A DNA stretch of 64,000 nt from Streptomyces sp. CB02366 (lineage in GTDB: Bacteria; Actinomycetota; Actinomycetes; Streptomycetales; Streptomycetaceae): assembly GCF_001905905.1 (NCBI RefSeq), contig NZ_LIVT01000004.1, forward strand, positions 467,566-531,565, written 5' to 3'. The notes under the pieces were generated by a model. That model saw only the letters and a list, made by a program, of their open reading frames with translations, searched no databases and was not told the DNA's origin. This document shows positions 16,641-24,280 of the stretch, piece after piece (the stretch's first letter is position 1; each line of letters opens with the position of its first letter). A program made the translations under genes and the position numbers.

Positions 16641-18140
16641 ATGCCCGCATCCCGTACCGCTCCCGGTACCGCCGCCGACACCGGCCCCGCTCCCACGGGA
16701 CGGGCGGCGGCCGGTCCGCGCCCCGCCCCCGCCTCCCGCATGACCGGCCGCCAGAAGCTCGTGCTGGCCCTGCTGCTCGGCTCCCAGTTCATGATCGCGG
16801 TGGACTTCTCGATCCTGAACGTGGCGCTGCCCGTCGTCGGGGAAGGGCTCGGTTTCTCCCTGGCCCACCTCCAGTGGATCGCCACGTCCTTCGCGCTCGC
16901 CGCGGCCGGATTCACCCTCCTCTTCGGACGCGTCGCCGATCTCGTCGGCCGCAAGAACCTGTTCATCGGGGGCATGGCCGTCCTCGGCCTCTCCTCCGCG
17001 CTCGGCGGCCTCGCCGCCACCCCCGAGGTCCTGCTCACCGCCCGCGTGCTCCAGGGCCTGGCCACCGCGGCCGTCACCCCCGCCGGGCTCGCGCTGCTGA
17101 CGACCGCATTCAAGGAGGGGCCGCTGCGGGAACGCGCGCTCGGACTCAACGGGGCCCTGATGTCGGCCGGGTTCACCGCCGGGGCGATCCTCGGCGGCCT
17201 CCTGACGGACCTGCTCTCCTGGCGCTGGGCCTTCCTCGTCAACGTGCCGGTCGCCGCCCTGGTGGTGATCCTCGCTCCGTCCGCGATCACCGACTCCCGG
17301 CCGGACCGGCGGCCCCGGCTGGACGTGCCCGGCGCGGTCACCGTCACCGGCGGGCTGCTGCTGCTCGTCCTCGGCCTCAGCCGGGCCGCCGAGACGGGCT
17401 GGACCGCCCCCGGCACCCTCGGCGCCCTCGCCGCCGGGGCCGTGCTGCTGGCCGCGTTCGTCTCCATCGAACGGCGCGCCGCCGCCCCGCTCGTCCCGGT
17501 CCACATCCTCAAGCGGCGGAGCGTGGTGTGGGGCAACGCCGCCGGGCTGGCCGCCTTCGTCACCGAGACCTCGCTGGTGTTCCTGCTCACCCTGTACCTC
17601 CAGGAGGTCCTGGGCTACTCCGCGCTGGCCACCGGTCTCGCCTTCGGCGTCCTGGGCGTCGGCACGGTCGTCGGCGGGGTGCTCGGCGGGCGGGCGGTGG
17701 GCCGGTTCGGCAACCGCCGCGCCATCGTGCTGGGCGGGTCCGTCCAGGCCGGGGCCACCCTCACCCTGGTGGCCCTCGGTACGTCCGGCGCGTGGATCTG
17801 GCTGCTGCTGGCCGCCACCTTCGTCGGCGGCGTGGGCAACATGCTGATGATCGTCGGCTTCATGGTCACGGCCACCTCGGGGCTGCCGGACGAGGAACAG
17901 GGACGCGCCACCGGGCTGGCGACGATGACCCAGCAGGTCGGCATCGCCCTCGGCATCCCGGTGATGAGCGCGGTCGTCACCGCCCGGACGGGGGGCGCGA
18001 CCGGCCCGGAGGCGGTGCTGTCCGGCGTCTCCACCGCCGTCCTCGTGAACTCCGCCCTGGTCCTGGCGGGCGCCCTGCTCGCCGGCCGCTTCCTCGCGAA
18101 AGGGGACCGGGCGGGGGCGGAGGAGGAGAAGGACGGCTGA
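16641..18140 (+). CDS. DHA2-family MFS drug exporter
   Basis: A 499-residue, 14-helix proton antiporter. After a Pro/Ala-rich leader of about 35 residues it shows DFSILNVALPVVGEGLG (helix 1), the motif GRVADLVGRKN, motif C-like segments around GAILGGLL, and DLLSWRWAFLVNVPVAA, typical of the DHA2 (EmrB/QacA) group. Divergent TetR gene and shared operator region. Substrates are usually lipophilic cations or antibiotics; the specific one is unknown. Confidence 0.92.
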   Translation: MPASRTAPGTAADTGPAPTGRAAAGPRPAPASRMTGRQKLVLALLLGSQFMIAVDFSILNVALPVVGEGLGFSLAHLQWIATSFALAAAGFTLLFGRVADLVGRKNLFIGGMAVLGLSSALGGLAATPEVLLTARVLQGLATAAVTPAGLALLTTAFKEGPLRERALGLNGALMSAGFTAGAILGGLLTDLLSWRWAFLVNVPVAALVVILAPSAITDSRPDRRPRLDVPGAVTVTGGLLLLVLGLSRAAETGWTAPGTLGALAAGAVLLAAFVSIERRAAAPLVPVHILKRRSVVWGNAAGLAAFVTETSLVFLLTLYLQEVLGYSALATGLAFGVLGVGTVVGGVLGGRAVGRFGNRRAIVLGGSVQAGATLTLVALGTSGAWIWLLLAATFVGGVGNMLMIVGFMVTATSGLPDEEQGRATGLATMTQQVGIALGIPVMSAVVTARTGGATGPEAVLSGVSTAVLVNSALVLAGALLAGRFLAKGDRAGAEEEKDG

Positions 18141-18184
18141 GCGGACGGAGAAGGGCGCGAGCGGGCGAGGAGGGGGGCGGGTGA

Positions 18185-18258
18185 GAAAGGCCGGGCGGGC
18201 GAGGAAGCCGGGCGGGCCGGGAAAGGCCGGGCGGGTGGAGAAGGACCGGGCGGCCGGG
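18185..18258. repeat. G-rich imperfect tandem repeat (about 18-19 bp, four copies)
   Basis: Four consecutive units of the form GAAAGGCCGGGCGGGCGAG run from 18185 to 18258. All purine/G tracts are on the plus strand, just upstream of the GNAT gene. Runs of GGG at short spacing could form a G-quadruplex. The frame of the GNAT gene is open through the array, which may explain over-long start calls. Confidence 0.6.
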
Positions 18259-18309
18259 GGCCGAGCGGCGTGGTGGACGGACCAGGACCGGCGGCGGGAG
18301 AATACGCCC

Positions 18310-18936
18310 ATGGCGTCCGCCCCCGAACCCGACCCAGGCCCCGCCCCTGCTCCCGCCCCCACTGCGCTGACCGTCCCGAGCCTGTCCGCCGGCCCCGACT
18401 TCGTCCTGCGCCCCTGGGAGATGAGCGACGTCCCCCTGGTCCGCGAGGCGTCCCGCGACCCGTACATCCCGCTCGTCACCACCGTCCCGGCCCCTTACTC
18501 GGACGCTGCGGCCGAGGCGTTCGTCCGCCGGCAGTGGGAGCGCGCGGCGACCGGGGCGGGGTACCCGTTCGCCGTCGTCCGCTCCCGGGACCGGCGTCCG
18601 GTCGGCGCGATCGGGCTCTGGCTGCGCGAGCTGCCCGAGGGCCGCGCCTCGCTCGGCTACTGGCTCGTCCCCTCCGCGCGCGGCCGGGGCGTGGCCCGCG
18701 CCGCCCTGCGTACGGTGTCCGGGTGGGCCCTGCGCGACCTCGGCATCCCCCGCCTCCAGCTCTACATCGAGCCGTGGAACACCGCCTCCGCCCGGGTCGC
18801 GGAGGGGGCCGGCTTCCGGCGGGAAGGCCTGCTGCGCGGCCGGCAGCTGATCGGCGGCGAGCGGCGCGACATGGAGGTGTACGCGCTGCTGAACACCGAC
18901 GGGCCCGCGGGTGGCCGGGCGGCGACCCCGGACTGA
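18310..18936 (+). CDS. RimJ/RimL-type GNAT N-acetyltransferase
   Basis: A 208-residue acetyl-CoA-dependent N-acetyltransferase. A Pro/Ala tail of about 22 residues precedes the fold. LRPWEMSDVPLV starts the domain, RRPVGAIGLW is the core strand, ARGRGVARAALR is the acetyl-CoA pyrophosphate loop (Q/RxxGxA/G), and YIEPWNTASARVAEGAGF is the RimJ/RimL hallmark. ATG at 18310 is preferred over the upstream GTG at 18181, because the extra residues are only the translated repeat array. Target (protein N-terminus or small molecule) unknown. Confidence 0.88.
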   Translation: MASAPEPDPGPAPAPAPTALTVPSLSAGPDFVLRPWEMSDVPLVREASRDPYIPLVTTVPAPYSDAAAEAFVRRQWERAATGAGYPFAVVRSRDRRPVGAIGLWLRELPEGRASLGYWLVPSARGRGVARAALRTVSGWALRDLGIPRLQLYIEPWNTASARVAEGAGFRREGLLRGRQLIGGERRDMEVYALLNTDGPAGGRAATPD

Positions 18937-19015
18937 ACGGCGAGGCGTTACGATCGCGGGCACCGCTGCCGACCACCAGTCGACGACCGGCAGCCGAGCA
19001 CCAGGAGTACCGAAC

Positions 19016-19918
19016 TTGTCCGCACCACGCATCGGCGTATCCATCGTGACCATGGGAGACCGCCCGCGAGCGGTCGAGGCGCTGCTGGCGTCGGTCGCCA
19101 TGCAGGACGTCCGGCCCACCCGGCTCGTGATCATCGGCAACGGCACGACCCTCCCGGACTACGCCTCCACGCCCGGCCTGGAGGATCTCGACGGCGGGGT
19201 GACCACCATCGAGCTGCCGGAGAACCTCGGCTGCCCCGGCGGCCGGAACGAGGGGCTGCGCCGGCTCGCCGAGATCGGCGACGTGGACGTGGTGGTCGAG
19301 CTGGACGACGACGGCCTGCTGGTCGACAAGGACGTGCTGCGCCGGGTACGGGACCACTTCGCGGCCGACGACCGGCTCGGCATCGTCGGCTTCCGGATCG
19401 CCGACGAGCACGGCGAGACCCAGCGGCGGCACGTGCCCCGGCTGCGGGCGGGCGACCCGATGCGCGGCGGCCCGGTCACGGCGTTCCTCGGCGGCGGCCA
19501 CGCTTTCTCCATGAGGATGCTGGCCCAGACCGGACTGTGGCCCGCCGAGTTCTTCTTCACCCACGAGGAGACCGACCTCGCCTGGCGCGCGCTCGACGCG
19601 GGCTGGAAGGTGGAGTACGACCCCGAGCTGCTGCTCCAGCACCCCAAGACGTCCCCCGCCCGCCACGCCGTCTACTACCGGATGACGGCCCGCAACCGCG
19701 TCTGGCTGGCCCGCCGCAACCTGCCGCTCCCCCTGGTCCCCGCCTACCTCGGCACCTGGACCCTGCTCACCCTCGCCCGCACCCGCGACCCGAAGGGTCT
19801 GCGCGCCTGGGCGGGCGGCTTCGCGGAGGGCGTCCGCACCCCGTGCGGCGAGCGGCGGCCGATGCGGTGGTCCACGGTCTGGCGGATGACCCGGCTGGGC
19901 CGCCCGCCGGTCATCTAG
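19016..19918 (+). CDS. Family 2 glycosyltransferase
   Basis: A 300-residue GT-A fold glycosyltransferase (GT2, rhamnosyl/galactofuranosyl-like). It shows SIVTMGDRP at the start of the nucleotide-sugar domain, ENLGCPGGRNEGL, the metal-binding acidic ELDDDGLL (about 95-102) and the catalytic-base region THEETDLAWRALDAGW. There is no membrane helix, so it is presumably cytoplasmic and acts on a lipid-linked or cell-wall glycan acceptor (inference). TTG at 19016 is chosen from AGGAG eight bases upstream. Confidence 0.88.
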   Translation: MSAPRIGVSIVTMGDRPRAVEALLASVAMQDVRPTRLVIIGNGTTLPDYASTPGLEDLDGGVTTIELPENLGCPGGRNEGLRRLAEIGDVDVVVELDDDGLLVDKDVLRRVRDHFAADDRLGIVGFRIADEHGETQRRHVPRLRAGDPMRGGPVTAFLGGGHAFSMRMLAQTGLWPAEFFFTHEETDLAWRALDAGWKVEYDPELLLQHPKTSPARHAVYYRMTARNRVWLARRNLPLPLVPAYLGTWTLLTLARTRDPKGLRAWAGGFAEGVRTPCGERRPMRWSTVWRMTRLGRPPVI

Positions 19919-19930
19919 CCTCCGCGACCC

Positions 19931-19970
19931 CCGGGGGGCTCGGCCGGCCACAAAGCCGCCGAGCCCCCGG
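19931..19970. terminator. Hairpin terminator
   Basis: CCGGGGGGCTCGGC (19931-19944) pairs with GCCGAGCCCCCGG (19958-19970) with one unpaired G. It lies right after the glycosyltransferase stop and serves the convergent GNAT gene as well. Confidence 0.7.
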
Positions 19971-20001
19971 CCACGACCTCACGGCCCCGCGGACCCGCAG
20001 G

Positions 20002-20041
20002 CTCACGGCCTCACGGCCTCACGGGCTCACGGGCTCACGGG
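20002..20041. repeat. 8-bp tandem repeat spanning a stop codon
   Basis: Five perfect or near-perfect copies of CTCACGGC/CTCACGGG occupy 20002-20041 and contain the stop codon of the GNAT gene at 20035-20037. Slippage here would change the C-terminus of that protein. Confidence 0.7.
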
Positions 20042-20547
20042 CTCCAGCGGTACAGCACATCGGGTTCGTTCTCCTCGTTGCGAGCGCCGTCGTCGAACGC
20101 GACGGCGGTGAACCCGTGCCGCTCGTAGAAGGCGCGGGCGGCGGTGTTGCGCTGGAACACGTACAGGCTCAGGGCGCCCTTCGCCGCACCGCGCACCTCG
20201 GCCAGCAGCCGGCTCCCGATCCCCCGCCGCAGCGCGTCCGGCCGCAGATAGAGGTGGTCCAGCTCCTCGTCCGCGTCGGTCCCCCCGCCGGCGAGCACGG
20301 CGAACCCGAGCGGTCCCCCGCCCTCCCCCGGCTCCTCTGCCACCCACACCCCGGTACTGGTGGGCAGTACCACGTGGGTCATCCAGGCGAGGGTGTCCTC
20401 GTCGCTGTGGACCCGGGCCAGATACGGCATGGCAGCGGCACGGGAGTCCAGGAAGACCCGTGTGACGGCCTCGGCGTCGGCGGGCGTCGCCGCGCGTATC
20501 CGTACGCCTTCGTGTGCGGGTCGGCGCCCGGCTTCATGATCCGCCAT
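20035..20547 (-). CDS. GNAT-family N-acetyltransferase
   Basis: A 170-residue acetyltransferase with the core LDHLYLRPDALRRGIGSRLL (acetyl-CoA loop RRGIGS), followed by LYVFQRNTAARAFYERHGF, the characteristic end of the fold. ATG at 20547 gives a standard length. It is transcribed away from rnpB copy 1, whose 3' end is 278 bp upstream of its start. The gene marks the left core flank of the accessory interval. Substrate unknown. Confidence 0.9.
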   Translation of the reverse strand: MADHEAGRRPAHEGVRIRAATPADAEAVTRVFLDSRAAAMPYLARVHSDEDTLAWMTHVVLPTSTGVWVAEEPGEGGGPLGFAVLAGGGTDADEELDHLYLRPDALRRGIGSRLLAEVRGAAKGALSLYVFQRNTAARAFYERHGFTAVAFDDGARNEENEPDVLYRWSP

Positions 20548-20825
20548 ACAGGTGATCAAAGCACGGGGCGGGCCCCCACCGAAAGCACCACGGTTCAGGA
20601 AGGAAGCAGCGAGCGACAAGCACAGCGCGATATGCGGCACCTGACGCGCAGGGAGGTGCTGCCGCCGGTCGGCAACGCCGAGGGCCACTCCTACGTGCCC
20701 GGATCCCGCTGCCCCCGGGACGTCCTGGCGACGGCCGGCCTCCCGTCGGGTGTTCCGGGAGAGGCGAAGAAAAGGGAGAACCGCCCCCAGGCCCCTCGCG
20801 GGCCCCTCGTGCGGGGAAGCCTTGG

Positions 20826-21241
20826 GGCAGACGAGCCGGCCTGTACGCCGGGTTCTGTCGCCCGGTCGCCTCGCGGCGGCCGGGGAGACGGCCATCCATC
20901 TAGGACCGGCATTGCTGCCGGCCTCCTGCGGTCTACCCGTGAACTCGGGCGAGCAGCCCTCGAACGTTCACGCAGAGCCGTCCCGTTCCTGGCACGACCC
21001 CTCTTGACCTTGCTCCGAGTGGGGTTTACCTAGCCGCCTGAGTCACCTCAGGCGCTGGTGGTCTCTTACACCACCGTTTCACCCTTACCCGCGACCGGAG
21101 TCACGGGCGGTCTGCTTTCTGTGGCACTGTCCCGCGGGTCACCCCGGGTGGCCGTTAGCCACCACCCTGCTCTGTGGAGCCCGGACGTTCCTCGGGAGGA
21201 TCCGGGGATCCTCACGCGGCCGTCCGGCCGACTCGTCTGCC
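20826..21241 (-). ncRNA. rnpB: RNase P RNA, copy 1 (left)
   Basis: Catalytic RNA of ribonuclease P (bacterial type A), which matures tRNA 5' ends. Read on the minus strand it has the P1 5' arm GGCAGACGAGTCGGCC, conserved region I GAGGAACGTCCGGGCTCC, the CACAGAAAGCAGACCGCC core, GGTAAGGGTGAAACGGTG, and the 3' hallmark ACAGAACCCGGCGTACAG, ending in GGCCGGCTCGTCTGCC, which pairs with the 5' arm. Length 416 nt. A TACGAT -10 element lies at 21250-21255, eight bases before the 5' end. All core elements look intact. A second full copy stands at 32353-32768. Confidence 0.95.
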
Positions 21242-21249
21242 GTACCGCC

Positions 21250-21255
21250 ATCGTA
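21250..21255 (-). promoter_or_regulatory. -10 element of rnpB copy 1
   Basis: TACGAT on the minus strand, eight bases before the predicted RNA 5' end, fits a vegetative (HrdB-type) -10. No strong -35 is visible. The matching place at copy 2 reads CAGGAT (32778-32783), which is weaker. Confidence 0.55.
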
Positions 21256-21321
21256 CCGGGCCGTCCGGGCGGCTCGACCGAGGTCCCCGCCCCTCCCCCG
21301 GCCGGAGTCCGTGCTCTCCCT

Positions 21322-21404
21322 GCCGAAAACGGAGGGCTCGGGCGGAGGGAGCGGTTTCCCGTACGCCGAGGGCGGGGCATCCGTGGCGGTCGTCGTCCTC
21401 CTCC
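21322..21404 (-). pseudogene. Decayed 3' end of a uma2-like gene
   Basis: 44 bases at 21322-21365 match the 3' end of the intact uma2-like gene (32844-32887) at 37 positions without gaps, including 19 identical bases ending GTACG. A second block, 21384-21404, matches 32902-32922 at 17 of 21 positions after a net 4-base shift. The distance to the rnpB 5' end is nearly the same in both places (80 versus 75 bases). The 4-base indel breaks the frame, and no upstream part of the gene is recognisable before the GH16 start. Confidence 0.7.
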
Positions 21405-21478
21405 CCCCGGCACAGACGTACCGTCAGCGGACGCCGAGCCTGTCCCGCCCATGGGTTTCACGGCACAAGGAGGCCGAG

Positions 21479-22258
21479 ATGCACTCCCGCACGAGATCAC
21501 GTCGGTTCCCCACACCTCGCTGGCTGCTGGCTCCGCTGGCCGCCCTCGCCCTGATCTTCCAGCCGATGACCGCCCCCGCGTACGCCGTCGGCGGCAGCTT
21601 CATCGACACCTTCGACGCCTACGACACCGGCCGCTGGCACAAGGCCGACGGCTGGTCCAACGGAGGCATGTTCAACGTCGGCTGGCGCGCCGACCACACC
21701 TGGTTCAACGGCGGCGTCATGGGCCAGAACCTCGACGTCGCGACCTGCCCCTCCGGCTGCTCGGGCAAGCCCTACGCCTCCGGGGAGTACCGCACCAACG
21801 AGCTGTACTCGTACGGCCGCTTCGAGGCCCGGCTCCAGGCGATCAAACGCGAAGGCGTCGTGACCGGGTTCTTCACGTACACCGGGCCGAGCGACGGTCA
21901 GCCCTGGGACGAGATCGACGTCGAGATCCTCGGCAAGAACACCACCCAGATGCAGACCAACTGCTTCACCGACGGCGTCGGCGGCCACGAGACCGTCATC
22001 GACCTCGGGTTCGACGCCTCCGCCGGGTACCACGACTACGCCATCGAGTGGTGGAACCAGGGCACCATAAACTGGTTCGTGGACGGCAAGCTCGTCCACC
22101 AGGAGAACGGCTCCCGCGGCCCGCTCCCCACCCGCCCGATGCGCATCATGACCAACCTGCGGCCGGGGATCGGCGTCGACGGCTGGCTCGGCCCGTTCAC
22201 CTATCCGGGCACGCCGCTGACCGCCCGCTACGACTGGATCAAGTACACGAAGTACTGA
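21479..22258 (+). CDS. Secreted glycoside hydrolase family 16 protein
   Basis: A 259-residue secreted beta-glycanase of clan GH-B. The signal peptide covers residues 1 to about 36 (hydrophobic core LLAPLAALALIF, cut after PAYA). The catalytic motif WDEIDVEILG has the nucleophile Glu145, Asp147 and acid/base Glu149. Trp-rich surroundings (YAIEWWNQGTINWFVDG) form the jelly-roll cleft. Length and motifs match lichenase/beta-1,3-1,4-glucanase-type members, though other beta-glucan or galactan specificities are possible. AAGGAGG lies upstream of ATG 21479. It is divergent from rnpB copy 1 and not part of the minus-strand block that follows. Confidence 0.9.
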   Translation: MHSRTRSRRFPTPRWLLAPLAALALIFQPMTAPAYAVGGSFIDTFDAYDTGRWHKADGWSNGGMFNVGWRADHTWFNGGVMGQNLDVATCPSGCSGKPYASGEYRTNELYSYGRFEARLQAIKREGVVTGFFTYTGPSDGQPWDEIDVEILGKNTTQMQTNCFTDGVGGHETVIDLGFDASAGYHDYAIEWWNQGTINWFVDGKLVHQENGSRGPLPTRPMRIMTNLRPGIGVDGWLGPFTYPGTPLTARYDWIKYTKY

Positions 22259-22316
22259 TGCCGGCCGAGGAAGCCAGCCGTCTCGCAGGTGCGGGTGGTG
22301 GTGGCCCCGAGGTGCG

Positions 22317-23585
22317 TCAGCGGCGCAGCGCCTCCACCGGCTGGATTCGGCTCGCCCGCCAGGCCGGGTAGAGGCCGGCCAGCAGGCCGGTCAGCAAGCC
22401 GATCATGGGAGCCATCGATACCGTCGCGGGGTGGATGACGGGGGTCCATTCCCGGGCGATGGCAACACCGACCACGGTCAACGTCCCCAGTGAGGTGCCC
22501 ACCAGTCCGCCCAGGGTTCCCAGAGCAGCCGACTCGGTCAGAAACTGGACCGTGATGTGCCTGCCTCGCGCCCCCAACGCACGCCGCAGTCCGATCTCGC
22601 CCGTGCGCTCAAGCACCGCGACGAGTGTGGTGTTGGCGATGCCCACCGCGCCGATGAACAGGCAGATCGCGGCGAGGAGGAGGAAGAGCTGGTCCAGGTC
22701 GCTCGTGACCTTCGCGCGCAACGTTCTGGGGTCGGGCGGCGGGATGGCCTTGAAGTACTGCGGGTGAGCGGGGTCGAGGGCGGTGGCCGACTCTTCGGCC
22801 ACCAGCCCGGCCGCGCCGAGGCGGGTCGATATCAGCATCCTGGCACCCTCTTTCGGAGGGCCCCAGAGGTGTTGGGCGGTCGACCGGGGAACCATGACGG
22901 ACAGCAGGAGGTCCGCCTTCCGTTCGACGTCGTCGATGACACCGATCACGGTGAAAGCCTCGTCACCGATGAAAACCGCAGGCTGCGTCTCGACGGTGGA
23001 GATGCCGAGCCGCGCTGCGACCCCGGATCCGAGGACCGCGACACGCTGCCGCGTTCGGTCGTGCCATCGGTCGAAGACGCGGCCCTGACTCACTGAGGGT
23101 CCCGCGGCGTTGAGGACTCCCGAGGAGGCGGCCACGACCTGGACGTCTTCTCCGCCGCGGGAGCCGCCCACGGGTGCGGAGCGGACCGTACCGGTGTCCG
23201 GCAGCTGAACGGGCCAGTAGACGCCGGCGTGCTCGACTCCGTTGAGCCGTTCGACCCGCTGGTCGGCGTCGTCGGGGAACCCGAGGTCGACGAACGAGTT
23301 CTGGTCGTGGGCGATGTCCTCGACGGTCACTTCTGTCGCGCTGAGGGCGTTGAACCGCTCGTCGATCTGCGAAGAGGCTGTCGCGGTCAGGCCGAGTACA
23401 GCCACGAATGTGCCCACGCCGAGCACGGTACCCACCGATGTGAGCACCGAACGCGCGGGACGCTGCAGGATTCCGGCCAGGGACTCCGCCATCAGGTCCC
23501 GGGCCGAAAGCCGGGTGACGGGGAGGGGCTGAGGCCTACGGGAGGAGCGCCGCAGCCGGAAGCGCACGACTTGACGGCTCCTCAT
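22317..23585 (-). CDS. MacB/FtsX-type ABC transporter permease
   Basis: A 422-residue permease. A basic tail is followed by helix 1 (about 45-68), a long extracytoplasmic MacB-type domain (about 70-285), then three C-terminal helices (LLLAAICLFIGAVGIANTTL, GLVGTSLGTLTVVGVAIA, IGLLTGLLAGLYP). The FtsX hallmark TGEIGLRRALGARGRHI follows the second helix, and the protein ends with the coupling motif WRASRIQPVEALRR. Its start overlaps the ATPase stop by 4 nt. It should act with the ATPase and adaptor as a mechanotransmission-type exporter in the membrane. It is last in the block. Confidence 0.92.
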   Translation of the reverse strand: MRSRQVVRFRLRRSSRRPQPLPVTRLSARDLMAESLAGILQRPARSVLTSVGTVLGVGTFVAVLGLTATASSQIDERFNALSATEVTVEDIAHDQNSFVDLGFPDDADQRVERLNGVEHAGVYWPVQLPDTGTVRSAPVGGSRGGEDVQVVAASSGVLNAAGPSVSQGRVFDRWHDRTRQRVAVLGSGVAARLGISTVETQPAVFIGDEAFTVIGVIDDVERKADLLLSVMVPRSTAQHLWGPPKEGARMLISTRLGAAGLVAEESATALDPAHPQYFKAIPPPDPRTLRAKVTSDLDQLFLLLAAICLFIGAVGIANTTLVAVLERTGEIGLRRALGARGRHITVQFLTESAALGTLGGLVGTSLGTLTVVGVAIAREWTPVIHPATVSMAPMIGLLTGLLAGLYPAWRASRIQPVEALRR

Positions 23586-24280
23586 GTACGCGTGTCCTCC
23601 GTCAGTTCACCGTCGCGGATGGTGATGGTCCGTTCGCCCAATGCGGCCACGCCGGGATCGTGCGTGATGACCACCACCGTCATGCCGTCCGCGTGCAGTT
23701 CTTGAAGCAGTTCGAGAATGGAGAGCGCGGTGGACGTGTCGAGATTTCCCGTGGGCTCGTCGCACAGAAGAAGGGACGGCTGCCCGACCAGAGCCCGGGC
23801 GATGGCGACCCGCTGACGCTCGCCGCCGGACAGGGTGGATGGCAGGGCGTCCGTACGGTGCGCCAGACCGACGCGCGTGAGCGTGTCCCTGGCCCGTCGC
23901 GTTCGCTCCTTGCCGCCCGCACCGCGGTAGACGAGCGCGAGCGCCACATTCTCCCAGGCCGGGCGGTGGGGCAGGAGGTGGAACGACTGGAAGACGAAGC
24001 CGATGCGATGACCGCGCAGCGCGGTGCGTTCGCTGTCGCGCAGTCGCCCGGTGTCGAGTCCGTCGAGCCGGAACGTCCCTTGTGTGGGTGTGTCCAGAAG
24101 TCCGATGAGGTTGAGCAAGGTGGACTTCCCCGCTCCGGACGGCCCTACCACCGTGACGAACTCGCCCCGCCTGACCACCAGGTCGCAGGGCCGCAAGGCC
24201 GTCACGGGCGGGGGGCCGCCGTATGTCAGGCCCACCCCCTCCAGATGGATCACCGGAGGCGTCTGCTCCGCGGCGGTCAC
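23582..24280 (-). CDS. ABC transporter ATP-binding protein (MacB/LolD-type)
   Basis: A 232-residue nucleotide-binding domain with Walker A GPSGAGKST (about 43-51), Q-loop FVFQSFHLLPH, signature LSGGERQRVAIARAL, Walker B LLLCDEPTGNLD and the switch His in VVVITHDPGV. All catalytic residues are intact. The ATG overlaps the adaptor stop (ATGA), and the stop overlaps the permease start, so the three proteins are made together. The sequence is closest in style to MacB/LolD ATPases that drive FtsX-fold permeases. Confidence 0.95.
   Translation of the reverse strand: MTAAEQTPPVIHLEGVGLTYGGPPPVTALRPCDLVVRRGEFVTVVGPSGAGKSTLLNLIGLLDTPTQGTFRLDGLDTGRLRDSERTALRGHRIGFVFQSFHLLPHRPAWENVALALVYRGAGGKERTRRARDTLTRVGLAHRTDALPSTLSGGERQRVAIARALVGQPSLLLCDEPTGNLDTSTALSILELLQELHADGMTVVVITHDPGVAALGERTITIRDGELTEDTRT

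Noticed and set aside
20826..21241. Several open frames inside the rnpB genes
   Set aside because: They translate a structured RNA; identical frames recur in copy 2 only because the RNA is duplicated.
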